Assembly (NCBI RefSeq): GCF_002563795.1
Contig: NZ_PDJL01000006.1
Coordinates: 558,001 to 622,000, forward strand
DNA from: Vibrio sp. ES.051
GTDB lineage: Bacteria; Pseudomonadota; Gammaproteobacteria; Enterobacterales; Vibrionaceae
DNA length: 64,000 nt
Direction of reading: 5' to 3'
This document shows, in pieces, positions 49,120 to 58,685 of the stretch. The translations under genes were made by a program, and so were the position numbers. Every line of letters starts with the position of its first letter. Positions within the stretch are counted from its first letter, which is position 1. Under the pieces are notes generated by a model. The model made no database searches and had not been told where the DNA came from. It worked only from the letters and a program-made list of their open reading frames with translations.

Positions 49120-50481
49120 TTATTTCTGTTTCACTGGACGTTTCCAGCCAGTAATTTTGCGCTCTTTAACGCGAGTAATCACTAACTCACCTTTTTCAAC
49201 ATCTTTGGTCAACGTTGTACCCGCGCCGATAGTCGCACCATCAGCAATAGTGACGGGTGCCACTAACTGGCTGTCAGAACCAATAAATACGTCATCGCCG
49301 ATCACGGTTTTAAACTTGTTCGCGCCGTCATAGTTGCAAGTGATCGTGCCCGCACCAATGTTAGTGCGCTGGCCAATTTCGGCATCACCTAGATAAGTAA
49401 GGTGATTCGCTTTCGACCCTTCACCAAGACGCGTGTTTTTCACTTCAACAAAGTTGCCGACGTGAGAATCGTTGCGCATCTCTGCTCCAGGACGAAGACG
49501 AGTAAATGGTCCCACCGTACACTCTTCACCGACTGTCGCGCCTTCGATCACGCTGTAAGGGCGAACAATGGTATTGTCATCGATTTCACAGTCTTTCAAC
49601 ACACAGCCGGCACCGATAATGACGTTATCACCGAGTGATACGTTACCTTCAATGACCACGTTTACATCGATTTCACAATCCATGCCGCACTGCAGTTCCC
49701 CGCGTAGGTCAAAGCGTGCTGGGTCGCGTAGCATTACGCCTTGTTCTAATAGCTTTTGAGCTTGCATGGCTTGGAACGCACGCTCTAGACGTGCCAATTG
49801 AGCACGGTCGTTAACCCCTTCAACTTCAATCGCATTGACTGGGTGTACCGCTTCCACGGCGCGGCCTTCATCGTGCGCCGCCGCAATAACGTCGGTCAGG
49901 TAGTATTCGCCTTGCGAGTTATTGTTGTTTAAACCTGACAACCAACGTTTAAGATCGCCCCCCGTCGCCACCATGACGCCCGTATTAATCTCTTTAATCT
50001 GCTTTTGCTCTTCCGTCGCATCTTTTTGCTCAACGATCGCGACCACAGGGCCATTTTTACGAATAATACGTCCATAACCCGCTGGGTTATCCAACATCAC
50101 GGTTAACAGCGCAATACCACCAGTTGGTTGAGCATCAAGTAAGTTTTCTATTGTTTCAGCGGAAATGAGTGGAACATCGCCATACAGTACTAATATTTTT
50201 TCATCGTCTTCAAAGCGCGGTGACGCTTGATCAACCGCATGACCGGTACCTAGCTGATCTGCCTGAAGCACCCAATTAACAGGCTCATTAATAAGAGTGG
50301 TTTGCATTTGGTCGCCACCATGACCAAACACTAAGTGAATATTTTGTGCGCCAAGGCAGATACATGTATCAATCACATGTTTTGCCATTGGCTTCCCGGC
50401 TAAAGGGTGTAGCACTTTAGGCATATTCGAATGCATACGGGTGCCTTTACCCGCAGCAAGAATCACAGCACTGAATTTCAT
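49120..50481 (-). CDS. glmU: Bifunctional UDP-GlcNAc pyrophosphorylase / GlcN-1-P acetyltransferase
   Basis: The last two steps to UDP-N-acetylglucosamine, for peptidoglycan and LPS. The 453 residues comprise an N-terminal uridyltransferase (about 1-228, with LAAGKGTRMHSNMPKVLHPL and QLGTGHAVDQA) and a C-terminal left-handed beta-helix acetyltransferase (about 250-453, with GPFTRLRPGA, NFVEVKNTRLGEGSKANHL and NIGAGTITCNYDG). RBS AGGT precedes the ATG. It lies downstream of the atp operon on the same strand but beyond a terminator. Confidence 0.97.
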   Translation of the reverse strand: MKFSAVILAAGKGTRMHSNMPKVLHPLAGKPMAKHVIDTCICLGAQNIHLVFGHGGDQMQTTLINEPVNWVLQADQLGTGHAVDQASPRFEDDEKILVLYGDVPLISAETIENLLDAQPTGGIALLTVMLDNPAGYGRIIRKNGPVVAIVEQKDATEEQKQIKEINTGVMVATGGDLKRWLSGLNNNNSQGEYYLTDVIAAAHDEGRAVEAVHPVNAIEVEGVNDRAQLARLERAFQAMQAQKLLEQGVMLRDPARFDLRGELQCGMDCEIDVNVVIEGNVSLGDNVIIGAGCVLKDCEIDDNTIVRPYSVIEGATVGEECTVGPFTRLRPGAEMRNDSHVGNFVEVKNTRLGEGSKANHLTYLGDAEIGQRTNIGAGTITCNYDGANKFKTVIGDDVFIGSDSQLVAPVTIADGATIGAGTTLTKDVEKGELVITRVKERKITGWKRPVKQK

Positions 50482-50578
50482 TGAGAACCTATGGACGTTT
50501 ATGTTAATTGGCCGTTATTTTAAACAGCTCTTTTTAAATAGTTAATGGAGTAAGGTAAATTTCCAACTAAAATTAATC

Positions 50579-50606
50579 AAAAAGGCGACCAATTGGCCGC
50601 CTTTTT
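50579..50606 (-). terminator. Terminator of the atp operon
   Basis: AAAAAGGCG-CC and GG-CGCCTTTTT pair across a single A/C mismatch around an AATT loop, and the minus strand ends in T residues. It lies 23 bp after the atpC stop. Confidence 0.85.
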
Positions 50607-50629
50607 TCATGCAACGTTGCTAATTGAGC

Positions 50630-51052
50630 TTAGCGACGCTTTTTTGTCAGCTCGATAACTCGTAGCTGAGCCATGGCTTTAGCCAGTTCACTGGCCGCTT
50701 GTGCGAAGTCCATGTCACCATGCTGATTTTGGATTTCCTCCTCAGCGCGGCGTTTGGCTTCTTCTGCCTTCGCTGCGTCTAGTTCTTCACCACGGATAGC
50801 TGTATCCGCTAGTACAGTCGCTGTACCAGGCTGGATCTCAACCATACCACCAGAAACATAAATAATTTCTTCGTGGCCGTGCTGTTTCACAATACGCACC
50901 ATACCAGGCTTGATAGCGGTCAGCAGCGGTGTGTGACCATGGAAAATACCAAGTTCACCTTCGCTACCGGTCACCTGAAACGTTTCAACACGTCCAGAAA
51001 AGATTTTCCTCTCGGCGCTTACTACGTCTAGGTGAAAGGTTATTGCTGCCAT
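50630..51052 (-). CDS. atpC: ATP synthase F1 subunit epsilon
   Basis: A 140-residue rotor subunit that couples gamma to the c-ring and can inhibit hydrolysis. It has an N-terminal beta-sandwich (TFHLDVVSAERKIFSGRVE, GELGIFHGHTPLLTAIKPG) and a C-terminal helical hairpin rich in Glu/Lys/Ala. AGGAGG precedes the ATG. Last gene of atpIBEFHAGDC, 18 bp after atpD. Confidence 0.96.
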   Translation of the reverse strand: MAAITFHLDVVSAERKIFSGRVETFQVTGSEGELGIFHGHTPLLTAIKPGMVRIVKQHGHEEIIYVSGGMVEIQPGTATVLADTAIRGEELDAAKAEEAKRRAEEEIQNQHGDMDFAQAASELAKAMAQLRVIELTKKRR

Positions 51053-51070
51053 ATCGCCTCCTAGTTAGCC

Positions 51071-52474
51071 TTATAGCTTCTTCGCATTCTCAATAGCATC
51101 GTCGATGCTACCGCAGTACATAAATGCCTGCTCAGGAATGTCGTCGTATTCACCAGCTAATAGACCTTTAAAGCCACGTAGAGTCTCTTTTAGAGATACG
51201 TAAACACCAGGGTCGCCTGTAAATACTTCCGCTACGTGGTAAGGCTGAGTTAGGAAACGCTCAATCTTACGTGCACGAGATACAACTTGCTTATCTTCTT
51301 CAGATAGCTCGTCCATACCTAGAATCGCAATGATATCTTTCAGCTCTTTATAGCGCTGAAGAGTTTGCTGAACGCCACGAGCCACATCGTAGTGATCTTG
51401 ACCAACAACTAGGGGATCAAGCATACGAGATGTTGAATCTAGCGGGTCGATCGCCGGATATAGGCCCATCGCCGCGATATTACGGTTAAGTACAACCGTT
51501 GCATCCAAGTGCGCGAACGTCGTAGCCGGAGACGGGTCAGTCAAGTCATCCGCAGGTACGTATACCGCCTGGACAGACGTGATAGAACCCGTTTTCGTTG
51601 ACGTGATACGTTCCTGAAGTACACCCATCTCTTCTGCAAGAGTTGGCTGGTAACCTACCGCTGAAGGCATACGCCCTAGTAGTGCTGAAACCTCTGTACC
51701 TGCTAGCGTGTAACGGTAGATGTTATCAATGAACAGTAGTACGTCACGACCTTCGTCACGGAAACGCTCTGCCATTGTTAGACCAGTCAGTGCAACACGT
51801 AGACGGTTGCCTGGTGGCTCGTTCATCTGACCGTAAACCATTGCTACTTTTGATTCTTCAGGCTTCTCAACGTTTACAACGCCCGCTTCCTGCATCTCGT
51901 AGTAGAAATCGTTACCTTCACGAGTACGTTCACCAACACCTGCAAATACTGATAGACCTGAGTGCTGAAGTGCGATGTTGTTGATAAGTTCCATCATGTT
52001 AACGGTCTTACCTACACCTGCACCACCGAATAGACCGATTTTACCACCCTTAGCGAATGGACAAATTAGGTCGATTACTTTAACACCCGTTTCTAGAAGC
52101 GTTGTTTCGTTTGACTGTTCTTCGTAGCTTGGTGCGCTGCGGTGAATAGAGTAAACTTCTTCCGCTCCCACTTCACCACGCTCGTCAATCGCGTCACCTA
52201 GGACGTTCATGATACGACCTAGAGTTTTAGTACCGACTGGTACTGAAATTGGAGCGCCTGTGTTAACCACTTCCACTCCACGACGTAAACCATCAGAGCT
52301 ACCCATAACGATACAACGAACTACACCACCGCCTAGCTGTTGTTGAACTTCAAGAACCAAACGTTCTTTTGAGTCCGTTACGTTTAGAGCGTCATATACA
52401 CTAGGTACATTGCTCTGTGGGAACTCTACGTCGACTACCGCACCGATGATCTGTACGATCTTACCTGTAGCCAT
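51071..52474 (-). CDS. atpD: ATP synthase F1 subunit beta
   Basis: The 467-residue catalytic subunit. The P-loop GLFGGAGVGKTVNMMELINN lies at about residues 148-167, the catalytic Glu is in GVGERTREGNDFY, Walker B is VLLFIDNIYR, and the DELSEED motif is present as MDELSEEDKQ near residue 390. It lies 35 bp after atpG. Confidence 0.98.
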   Translation of the reverse strand: MATGKIVQIIGAVVDVEFPQSNVPSVYDALNVTDSKERLVLEVQQQLGGGVVRCIVMGSSDGLRRGVEVVNTGAPISVPVGTKTLGRIMNVLGDAIDERGEVGAEEVYSIHRSAPSYEEQSNETTLLETGVKVIDLICPFAKGGKIGLFGGAGVGKTVNMMELINNIALQHSGLSVFAGVGERTREGNDFYYEMQEAGVVNVEKPEESKVAMVYGQMNEPPGNRLRVALTGLTMAERFRDEGRDVLLFIDNIYRYTLAGTEVSALLGRMPSAVGYQPTLAEEMGVLQERITSTKTGSITSVQAVYVPADDLTDPSPATTFAHLDATVVLNRNIAAMGLYPAIDPLDSTSRMLDPLVVGQDHYDVARGVQQTLQRYKELKDIIAILGMDELSEEDKQVVSRARKIERFLTQPYHVAEVFTGDPGVYVSLKETLRGFKGLLAGEYDDIPEQAFMYCGSIDDAIENAKKL

Positions 52475-52509
52475 CGTTAATCCTCTAAACTGTTTCGTTT
52501 TACCTAAGC

Positions 52510-53376
52510 CTAAACCGCAGATGCACCGCCAACGATTTCAGACAGTTCTTGTGTGATCGCAGCCTGACGGGCTTTGTTGTACACAAGTTCTAAATCATCA
52601 ATCAAGTTGGTTGCATTATCCGTTGCAGCCTTCATCGCAATCATTCGAGCCGCTTGCTCACAAGCAAGATTCTCAACCACACCTTGGTATACCTGAGACT
52701 CTACGTAACGCACTAATAGCGTATCCAGTAAAGGTTTCGGCTCAGGCTCATAAATGTAGTCCCATGAGTGCTCACGCTGCATATCTTCGCTGTTCGATTT
52801 AGGCAAAGGTAGCATTTGATCGATCGTCGGTTGCTGAACCATAGTGTTAACAAACTTGTTGAACACTACATATAGACGGTCCAGTTTACCTTCATCGTAT
52901 TTTTTCAGCATTACGCCAACAGAACCGATTAGGTCTTCTAAACTTGGGTTATCACCCAATCCAGAAACCTGTGCCGCAACTTTTGCGCCACCATGTTTGA
53001 AGAAAGCAGTTGCCTTTGAACCAACAACCGCTAGCTCAATTTCAGCACCTTTCTCTTTCCATGCTTTCATGTCTGTCACCGACTTTTTGAACACGTTAAT
53101 GTTCAAGCCGCCACACAGACCACGGTCTGTCGAAACGATGATGTAACCAACACGTTTGGCTTCACGCTCTTCTAGGTACGGATGACGGTACTCTAGGTTT
53201 GCGTTAGCCACATGACCGATCACTTTACGCATTGTTTCAGCGTATGGACGAGAAGCTTCCATTGCATCTTGAGAACGACGCATTTTTGAAGCTGCCACCA
53301 TTTCCATCGCTTTCGTAATTTTCTGCGTGCTTTTAACACTACCGATTTTATTACGTATCTCTTTTGCGCCGGCCAT
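52510..53376 (-). CDS. atpG: ATP synthase F1 subunit gamma
   Basis: The 288-residue central shaft. The N-terminal helix MAGAKEIRNKIGSVKSTQKI and the C-terminal helix (MKAATDNATNLIDDLELVYN, then ITQELSEIVGG) form the coiled coil that rotates inside alpha3beta3. The Rossmann-like middle has VSTDRGLCGGLN. Lies between atpA and atpD. Confidence 0.97.
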   Translation of the reverse strand: MAGAKEIRNKIGSVKSTQKITKAMEMVAASKMRRSQDAMEASRPYAETMRKVIGHVANANLEYRHPYLEEREAKRVGYIIVSTDRGLCGGLNINVFKKSVTDMKAWKEKGAEIELAVVGSKATAFFKHGGAKVAAQVSGLGDNPSLEDLIGSVGVMLKKYDEGKLDRLYVVFNKFVNTMVQQPTIDQMLPLPKSNSEDMQREHSWDYIYEPEPKPLLDTLLVRYVESQVYQGVVENLACEQAARMIAMKAATDNATNLIDDLELVYNKARQAAITQELSEIVGGASAV

Positions 53377-53420
53377 CGTTACTCTCCGTTAGTTGGTGGC
53401 AGAAACTGCCACCGATCTAA

Positions 53421-54962
53421 TTACCAAGTTTGGGTTGCTGTGAATTCGTCAGTCAGTTTCTTCAACTGAGCTTCGATTTCATCGTTATAAGCACCAGACT
53501 TGTCGATCTCAGCTGCTAGTTCAGCGTATTGACCGCGAGCGTACGATAGTAGAGCCGCCTCGAAATCTAGAACTTTGTTGAGTTCTACATCATCTAGGTA
53601 ACCACGCTCTGCTGCGAAGATAGTTAACGCTTGATCAAATACAGACATTGGAGCGTACTGCTTCTGCTTCATTAGCTCTGTTACTTTTTGACCATGGTCT
53701 AGCTGTTTCTTCGTCGCTTCATCAAGATCAGAAGAGAACTGAGCAAATGCCGCTAGTTCACGGTATGCAGCTAATGCTGTACGGATACCACCTGATAGTT
53801 TCTTGATGATTTTCGTCTGAGCTGAACCACCTACACGAGAGACTGAGATACCTGGGTCAACGGCTGGACGAACACCGGCGTTGAATAGCTCAGTTTGCAG
53901 GAAGATCTGACCATCGGTAATCGAGATTACGTTAGTCGGTACGAATGCTGACACATCACCGGCTTGAGTTTCAATGATAGGTAGTGCAGTTAAAGAACCT
54001 GTTTTACCTTTCACTTCACCATTAGTGAAACGCTCTACATACTCTTCGTTTACACGAGCAGCACGCTCTAGCAGACGAGAGTGTAAGTAGAATACGTCAC
54101 CTGGGAATGCCTCACGGCCTGGTGGACGTTTCAGTAGTAGAGAGATCTGACGGTAAGCAACGGCTTGCTTAGATAGATCATCATAAACAATCAGTGCATC
54201 TTCGCCGCGATCACGGAAGTATTCACCCATCGCACAACCTGCATATGGCGCTAGGTATTGCAGCGCTGCAGATTCAGAAGCGGATGCAACCACTACGATA
54301 GTATTTTGTAGTGCACCATGCTCTTCTAGTTTGCGAACTACGTTAGCGATAGTCGATGCTTTTTGACCGATAGCTACGTAGATTGAATAAATACCAGAGT
54401 TTTTCTGGTTAATGATCGCGTCAATAGACAGTGCAGTTTTACCAATCTGGCGGTCACCGATGATAAGTTCACGCTGACCACGACCGATAGGGATCATTGA
54501 GTCAACTGACTTATAACCAGTTTGCACTGGTTGGTCTACCGATTTACGTTCGATTACACCTGGTGCGATCATTTCTACAGGCGAAGTTAATTTCGCTTCG
54601 ATTGGACCTTTACCATCGATAGGCTCACCCAGCGTATTAACGACGCGGCCTAGTAGTTCTGGACCAACTGGCACTTCAAGAATGCGGCCAGTACCTGTAA
54701 CTTTCATGCCTTCCTTAAGGTCAGCATATGGGCCCATTACAACCGCACCAACAGAGTCACGCTCTAGGTTAAGTGCCAGTGCATAACGGCCACCCGGTAA
54801 TTCAATCATTTCACCTTGCATCACGTCCGCTAGGCCGTGGATGCGGATGATACCATCACTTACCGAGATGATAGTACCCTCGTTGCGAGCTTCACTAACA
54901 ACGTCGAAAGATTCGATACGTTGTTTGATCAGTTCGCTAATTTCCGTGGAATTAAGTTGCAT
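53421..54962 (-). CDS. atpA: ATP synthase F1 subunit alpha
   Basis: The 513-residue non-catalytic nucleotide-binding subunit. The P-loop GDRQIGKTALSID lies at about residue 169, Walker B is ALIVYDDLSKQA, and the C-terminal helical domain has KVLDFEAALLSYARGQY. I chose the ATG at 54962 (MQLNSTEISELIKQRI); an in-frame ATG ten codons upstream lies inside the end of atpH and gives residues not typical of the family. Confidence 0.98.
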   Translation of the reverse strand: MQLNSTEISELIKQRIESFDVVSEARNEGTIISVSDGIIRIHGLADVMQGEMIELPGGRYALALNLERDSVGAVVMGPYADLKEGMKVTGTGRILEVPVGPELLGRVVNTLGEPIDGKGPIEAKLTSPVEMIAPGVIERKSVDQPVQTGYKSVDSMIPIGRGQRELIIGDRQIGKTALSIDAIINQKNSGIYSIYVAIGQKASTIANVVRKLEEHGALQNTIVVVASASESAALQYLAPYAGCAMGEYFRDRGEDALIVYDDLSKQAVAYRQISLLLKRPPGREAFPGDVFYLHSRLLERAARVNEEYVERFTNGEVKGKTGSLTALPIIETQAGDVSAFVPTNVISITDGQIFLQTELFNAGVRPAVDPGISVSRVGGSAQTKIIKKLSGGIRTALAAYRELAAFAQFSSDLDEATKKQLDHGQKVTELMKQKQYAPMSVFDQALTIFAAERGYLDDVELNKVLDFEAALLSYARGQYAELAAEIDKSGAYNDEIEAQLKKLTDEFTATQTW

Positions 54963-54975
54963 GCTCCAATCCCCA

Positions 54976-55509
54976 TTAAGACTGCAATGCATCGCTCAGG
55001 CGGTTCAAACGACCACGCGCTGAGTTATCGATGACTAGGTCTCCGGCTCGAATAATAACCCCACCAAGTAGGGTCTCTTCTACACTGCAATTCAGCTTCA
55101 CTTTGCGTTCAAGACGCTTTTCAAGTTTGCTGCTAATATTTGCAAGCTGCTCATCAGAAAGTTCTGTTGCTGAAATGACTTCAACATCAACTTCTTTCTC
55201 ATGTTCTTTCTTCAACGCGAAGAACTCTATACAAACATCAGGAAGGGCCGCTAAACGACCATTCTCAGCCATCACCTTCAAAAGGTTTTGACCGTGTGCA
55301 TCAACTTGTTCGCCGCAAACTGCAACAAATATTTCCGCCATTTTCTCAGCAGAAACAGACCCCGTTAGAAGTTCTTTTATTTGTTCGTTTTTAGCCACTT
55401 CAGCAGCAAAAGACAACATTTGGCCCCATTGGTCCAACTGGTCTTCCCCTAAAGCAAAGTCGAAGGCTGCTTTAGCATAGGGGCGTGCGATAGTAGTCAA
55501 ATCAGACAT
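54976..55509 (-). CDS. atpH: ATP synthase F1 subunit delta
   Basis: A 177-residue stator subunit (OSCP) linking F1 to the b-dimer. It has an N-terminal helical bundle (TTIARPYAKAAFDFALGED) and the C-terminal signature GGVIIRAGDLVIDNSARGRL (about residues 149-168). GGGGG precedes the ATG. It lies 14 bp after atpF. Confidence 0.96.
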   Translation of the reverse strand: MSDLTTIARPYAKAAFDFALGEDQLDQWGQMLSFAAEVAKNEQIKELLTGSVSAEKMAEIFVAVCGEQVDAHGQNLLKVMAENGRLAALPDVCIEFFALKKEHEKEVDVEVISATELSDEQLANISSKLEKRLERKVKLNCSVEETLLGGVIIRAGDLVIDNSARGRLNRLSDALQS

Positions 55510-55523
55510 ATGCGCCCCCAGAC

Positions 55524-55994
55524 TTAAAGTTTTGCAGTAATGTTGTCGAGAATATCTTTTTGCGCATCTTTATCGATAGTACGCTCAAGGATTTTCTCAG
55601 CACCAGCTACAGCCAGAGTAGCAACTTGTTTGCGCAGCTCATCGCGTGCACGATTGCGCTCAGCTTCAAGTTCTGCTTCTGCTTGCGCTAGGATTTTCTG
55701 GCGTTCTACCTGAACTTCCTCGCGAGCTTCATCAAGAATTTGAGACTTGCGCTTATTCGCTTGCTCGATGATCTCAGTTGCTGTGCGCTTCGCTTCTTTC
55801 AACTGATCAGAAGCGTTGGCTTGTGCTAGATCCAAGTCTTTTGCAGCACGTTCTGCTGCTTGAAGACCATCAGTAATTTTCTTCTGACGTTCTTCAATCG
55901 CTTGCATAATTGGCGGCCATACATACTTCATGCAGAACCACACAAACAGTGCGAACGAAATTGCTTGACCTAGCAGAGTTGCGTTTATGTTCAC
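55524..55994 (-). CDS. atpF: ATP synthase Fo subunit b
   Basis: The 156-residue peripheral stalk. One N-terminal TM helix (about residues 5-25, LLGQAISFALFVWFCMKYVW) precedes a long charged, Ala-rich coiled coil (about 30-140) that dimerises and holds F1. The start is a GTG at 55992-55994 with GGGG upstream. Confidence 0.96.
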   Translation of the reverse strand: MNINATLLGQAISFALFVWFCMKYVWPPIMQAIEERQKKITDGLQAAERAAKDLDLAQANASDQLKEAKRTATEIIEQANKRKSQILDEAREEVQVERQKILAQAEAELEAERNRARDELRKQVATLAVAGAEKILERTIDKDAQKDILDNITAKL

Positions 55995-56068
55995 AACAGC
56001 TACCCCTCTATTTGGACTTAGTGTTAATCAGTGACAAGCGCTAATCGCTCGTCCCGAGTTGAAGGTGA

Positions 56069-56323
56069 TTAACCTAGTTGACCAACGAATGGGTTTGCGA
56101 AAGTGAATAGTAGCGCGATTACGATACCGATCATTGGAACCGCATCAAGCAGACCCGCGATGATGAACATCTTAACTTGTAGCATAGGAGCCATTTCTGG
56201 TTGACGTGCTGCACCTTCTAGGAATTTACCACCTAGTAGTGCGAAACCAATCGCTGTACCAAGAGAAGCAAGACCGACGATAATACCTACCGCGATTGCA
56301 GAAAAGCTCAGTAAAGTTTCCAT
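56069..56323 (-). CDS. atpE: ATP synthase Fo subunit c
   Basis: The 84-residue c-ring proteolipid with two TM helices (about residues 8-30 and 52-76) joined by the polar loop GAARQPEM. The ion-binding Asp is in GLLDAVPMIG. I see no Na+-type Gln/Glu ligand set, so proton coupling is expected. The ATG at 56323 has GGAG 5-9 nt upstream; an in-frame ATG four codons earlier overlaps the RBS. Confidence 0.97.
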   Translation of the reverse strand: METLLSFSAIAVGIIVGLASLGTAIGFALLGGKFLEGAARQPEMAPMLQVKMFIIAGLLDAVPMIGIVIALLFTFANPFVGQLG

Positions 56324-56379
56324 TACTATCTCCAATTTATAGTTGTTGGCTTAGTGCCCAAATAAAAAGCTTAAAAAAA

Positions 56380-57192
56380 TTAATGATCAGGATCTTCGTG
56401 TGCCATTGACAGATAAACAATTGTCAACATCATAAATACGAAGGCTTGGATCGTAATAACCAAGATATGGAAGATTGCCCACGGTAGTGAACCCATCCAT
56501 TGTAAGTACCATGGTAGCATTGCCGCACAAAGAATGAATACAACCTCACCTGCGAACATGTTACCGAATAAACGCATACCCAGTGATAGCGGTTTCGCGA
56601 GTAGCGATACCACTTCAATTAATAGGTTAAACGGGATCATGAGTGGGTGATTGAATGGATGTAGTGCAAGTTCTTTTGCGAATCCACCTAGACCTTTCAC
56701 TTTGATGCTGTAGTAAATCATCAAGGCAAAAACGCCTAGAGCCATAGCCATGGTGATATTCACATCAGCAGACGGTACAACCTTAAGATAAGGAATACCT
56801 AGCCAATGTTCTGCTGGGTAAGGTAAGAAGTCGATAGGAACTAAGTCCATCACGTTCATCAAGAATACCCAACAAAAGATAGTCAGTGCTAAAGGCGCGA
56901 TCAGTGGGTTGCGTCCATGGAACGTGTCTTTGACGTTATTAGCGACAAATTCCACGATCATTTCTACAGCACACTGAAGCTTACCCGGTACACCTGCTGT
57001 TGTTTTCTTTGCTACTTTGTAAAAAATTCCAAGGAAAATTAAACCAGTAAACCAAGAAAAAAACAGGCTATCGATATGTACGTTCCAGAAACTTGTCTCC
57101 GACCCTACTAAACCCAATTTATACAGCGATAGGTTAGAAAGGTGGTGGGCAATGTATCCGGACGATGTTAGCGCTTCACCTGGCGCAGCCAT
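56380..57192 (-). CDS. atpB: ATP synthase Fo subunit a
   Basis: The 270-residue membrane subunit forming the proton half-channels beside the c-ring. The essential Arg lies in KPLSLGMRLFGNMFAGEVV (about residues 204-222). Several TM segments are visible, including the C-terminal FHILVITIQAFVFMMLTIVY. RBS GGATG precedes the ATG. It lies 8 bp after atpI. Confidence 0.97.
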   Translation of the reverse strand: MAAPGEALTSSGYIAHHLSNLSLYKLGLVGSETSFWNVHIDSLFFSWFTGLIFLGIFYKVAKKTTAGVPGKLQCAVEMIVEFVANNVKDTFHGRNPLIAPLALTIFCWVFLMNVMDLVPIDFLPYPAEHWLGIPYLKVVPSADVNITMAMALGVFALMIYYSIKVKGLGGFAKELALHPFNHPLMIPFNLLIEVVSLLAKPLSLGMRLFGNMFAGEVVFILCAAMLPWYLQWMGSLPWAIFHILVITIQAFVFMMLTIVYLSMAHEDPDH

Positions 57193-57200
57193 AACTCATC

Positions 57201-57590
57201 CTATTTTTTGTTGTTAATGAATAGCACTGGTGCACAGATATTAATACCTAGTACCAGCAAATAGGTTAGTTTGAGGGGAACAAGTTCCACCTGCATATAC
57301 ATGTAGGCAACATAGAACAGTGCAACCGTGATGAGAATTTTCAGTACTTCCCCCGCATAGAAGGAAGCCGCGATGCGCTTGGCAGCGCGTGCTCCACTAA
57401 ACATGAAAGCACACAGAGCGAATACAGCATTGGCAACAACAAAAATGCCTCCGCCAATCAGCGCTGAAAGTCCCCAATCAGGATTTACGGCTACCGCCAT
57501 TCCTGCCGCCACAAAAATAACCGCGCCAGACTGGATCATTAACAATTGCCTTGCGAGCTCTCGTCCTGGTCTAGCTAACGCAGCTACCAT
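57201..57590 (-). CDS. atpI: ATP synthase subunit I (AtpI)
   Basis: A 129-residue protein with four TM segments, an assembly factor thought to help c-ring formation. The N-terminus ALARPGRELARQLLMIQSGA, and AVNPDWGLSALIGGGIFVVAN, match the AtpI family. It heads the atp operon. AGAGG lies about 9 nt before the ATG. The promoter region lies between it and parB. Confidence 0.9.
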   Translation of the reverse strand: MVAALARPGRELARQLLMIQSGAVIFVAAGMAVAVNPDWGLSALIGGGIFVVANAVFALCAFMFSGARAAKRIAASFYAGEVLKILITVALFYVAYMYMQVELVPLKLTYLLVLGINICAPVLFINNKK

Positions 57591-57756
57591 GTATTCGTAC
57601 CTCTAGTAATATCCACTTCGCACTAAACTCTCTGTGCAGGGAAATTGACGAAAATTATACGTTCAGTTCAACGTAAAGCAATTCGATTGCATCAAAAACT
57701 TACAGTTTTGTTTACAAAACGACAACTTTCGCACAAAATTTGATTAATTAGATTAA

Positions 57757-57770
57757 TTGACCTAAATCAA
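57757..57770. promoter_or_regulatory. FNR/CRP-like dyad between parB and atpI
   Basis: TTGAC-CTAA-ATCAA (57757-57770) is one base away from the FNR consensus TTGAT-N4-ATCAA. It is 10 bp from the parB stop and 167 bp upstream of atpI, within the only space for the atp operon promoter. A single short match in AT-rich DNA can be chance. Confidence 0.35.
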
Positions 57771-57779
57771 TTATCTCAC

Positions 57780-58661
57780 TTAGGCCTCAAGCTTAGCAAT
57801 TAGTTGGTCTAATCTGTGAGGATCATCAAGACTTATCGTCAATTTCGCTTTTCCGTTTACAGAACGGGTCAGAGAAACTTTCGCATCAAGCTGCTGACTC
57901 AATTTATGCGATATTTGCTCAGCTTCGGTATCTTCTTGTTGCGCTTTTTGCTCATTTTGTGGAGCTAAGCACTTTTTTACTAACTGTTCGGTTTGGCGAA
58001 CGGTCATCTGCTTCTTCGCAACTAGGTGAGCGACTTCCACTTGTTGTTCGCCCTGCAATACCAAGAGCGCACGAGCATGACCCATCTCAAGCCGTTTATC
58101 GGCAACCAAATTTTTCACGTCTAACTCTAGCTGATTTAGCCGTAGTAAGTTACTGACGGTCGTTCTCGACTTACCAATTACTTCGGCGACTTGCTGATGC
58201 GTTAGTGTAAATTCATCTTGTAGGCGCTCTAAGGCTTGAGATTCTTCAATCACATTCAAGTCTTCACGTTGAATGTTTTCAATCAACGCCATCGCTATCG
58301 CAGCGCGATCTTCAACTTTTTTCACCAAACAAGGTACACGCCTTAAGCCTGCTTGCCTCGCTGCACGCCAACGTCGTTCACCAGCGATGATCTCAAACTG
58401 ACCATTTTCCACTTGACGAACCACGATCGGCTGAATGATACCTTGAGACTGAATCGAAGCAGCCAGTTCTTCCAACGCTTCCGGTGCCATATCTTTACGC
58501 GGTTGGTATACGCCCGGTTGCAATTGACCTATTGTCAAATCGGTCAACTCACCATCCGCCGATAATTCTTGGCTGTGTGATGCGATATGCTGTTTTTCAC
58601 GAGCATACGAACTGGTCGACAATAACGCATCCAGTCCTTTTCCGAGACCACGCTTAGACAT
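57780..58661 (-). CDS. parB: Chromosome partitioning protein ParB
   Basis: A 293-residue CTP-dependent DNA clamp that loads at parS sites near the origin and works with ParA to segregate the chromosome. The N-terminal ParB/Srx domain has QPGVYQPRKDM and the CTP-binding IAGERRWRAARQAGL (about residues 93-107). The HTH domain is LTHQQVAEVIGKSRTTVSN (about 153-171). A C-terminal dimerisation domain follows the acidic linker. It lies 24 bp after parA. Confidence 0.95.
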   Translation of the reverse strand: MSKRGLGKGLDALLSTSSYAREKQHIASHSQELSADGELTDLTIGQLQPGVYQPRKDMAPEALEELAASIQSQGIIQPIVVRQVENGQFEIIAGERRWRAARQAGLRRVPCLVKKVEDRAAIAMALIENIQREDLNVIEESQALERLQDEFTLTHQQVAEVIGKSRTTVSNLLRLNQLELDVKNLVADKRLEMGHARALLVLQGEQQVEVAHLVAKKQMTVRQTEQLVKKCLAPQNEQKAQQEDTEAEQISHKLSQQLDAKVSLTRSVNGKAKLTISLDDPHRLDQLIAKLEA

Positions 58662-58685
58662 GGGATTGAATTCCTTAGGTTAGTG

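Noticed and set aside
50630..57590. Possibility of a sodium-type ATP synthase
   Set aside because: Subunit c lacks an obvious Na+ ligand set (paired Gln and Glu) and has the Asp-type H+ site, so the standard proton enzyme is the simpler reading.
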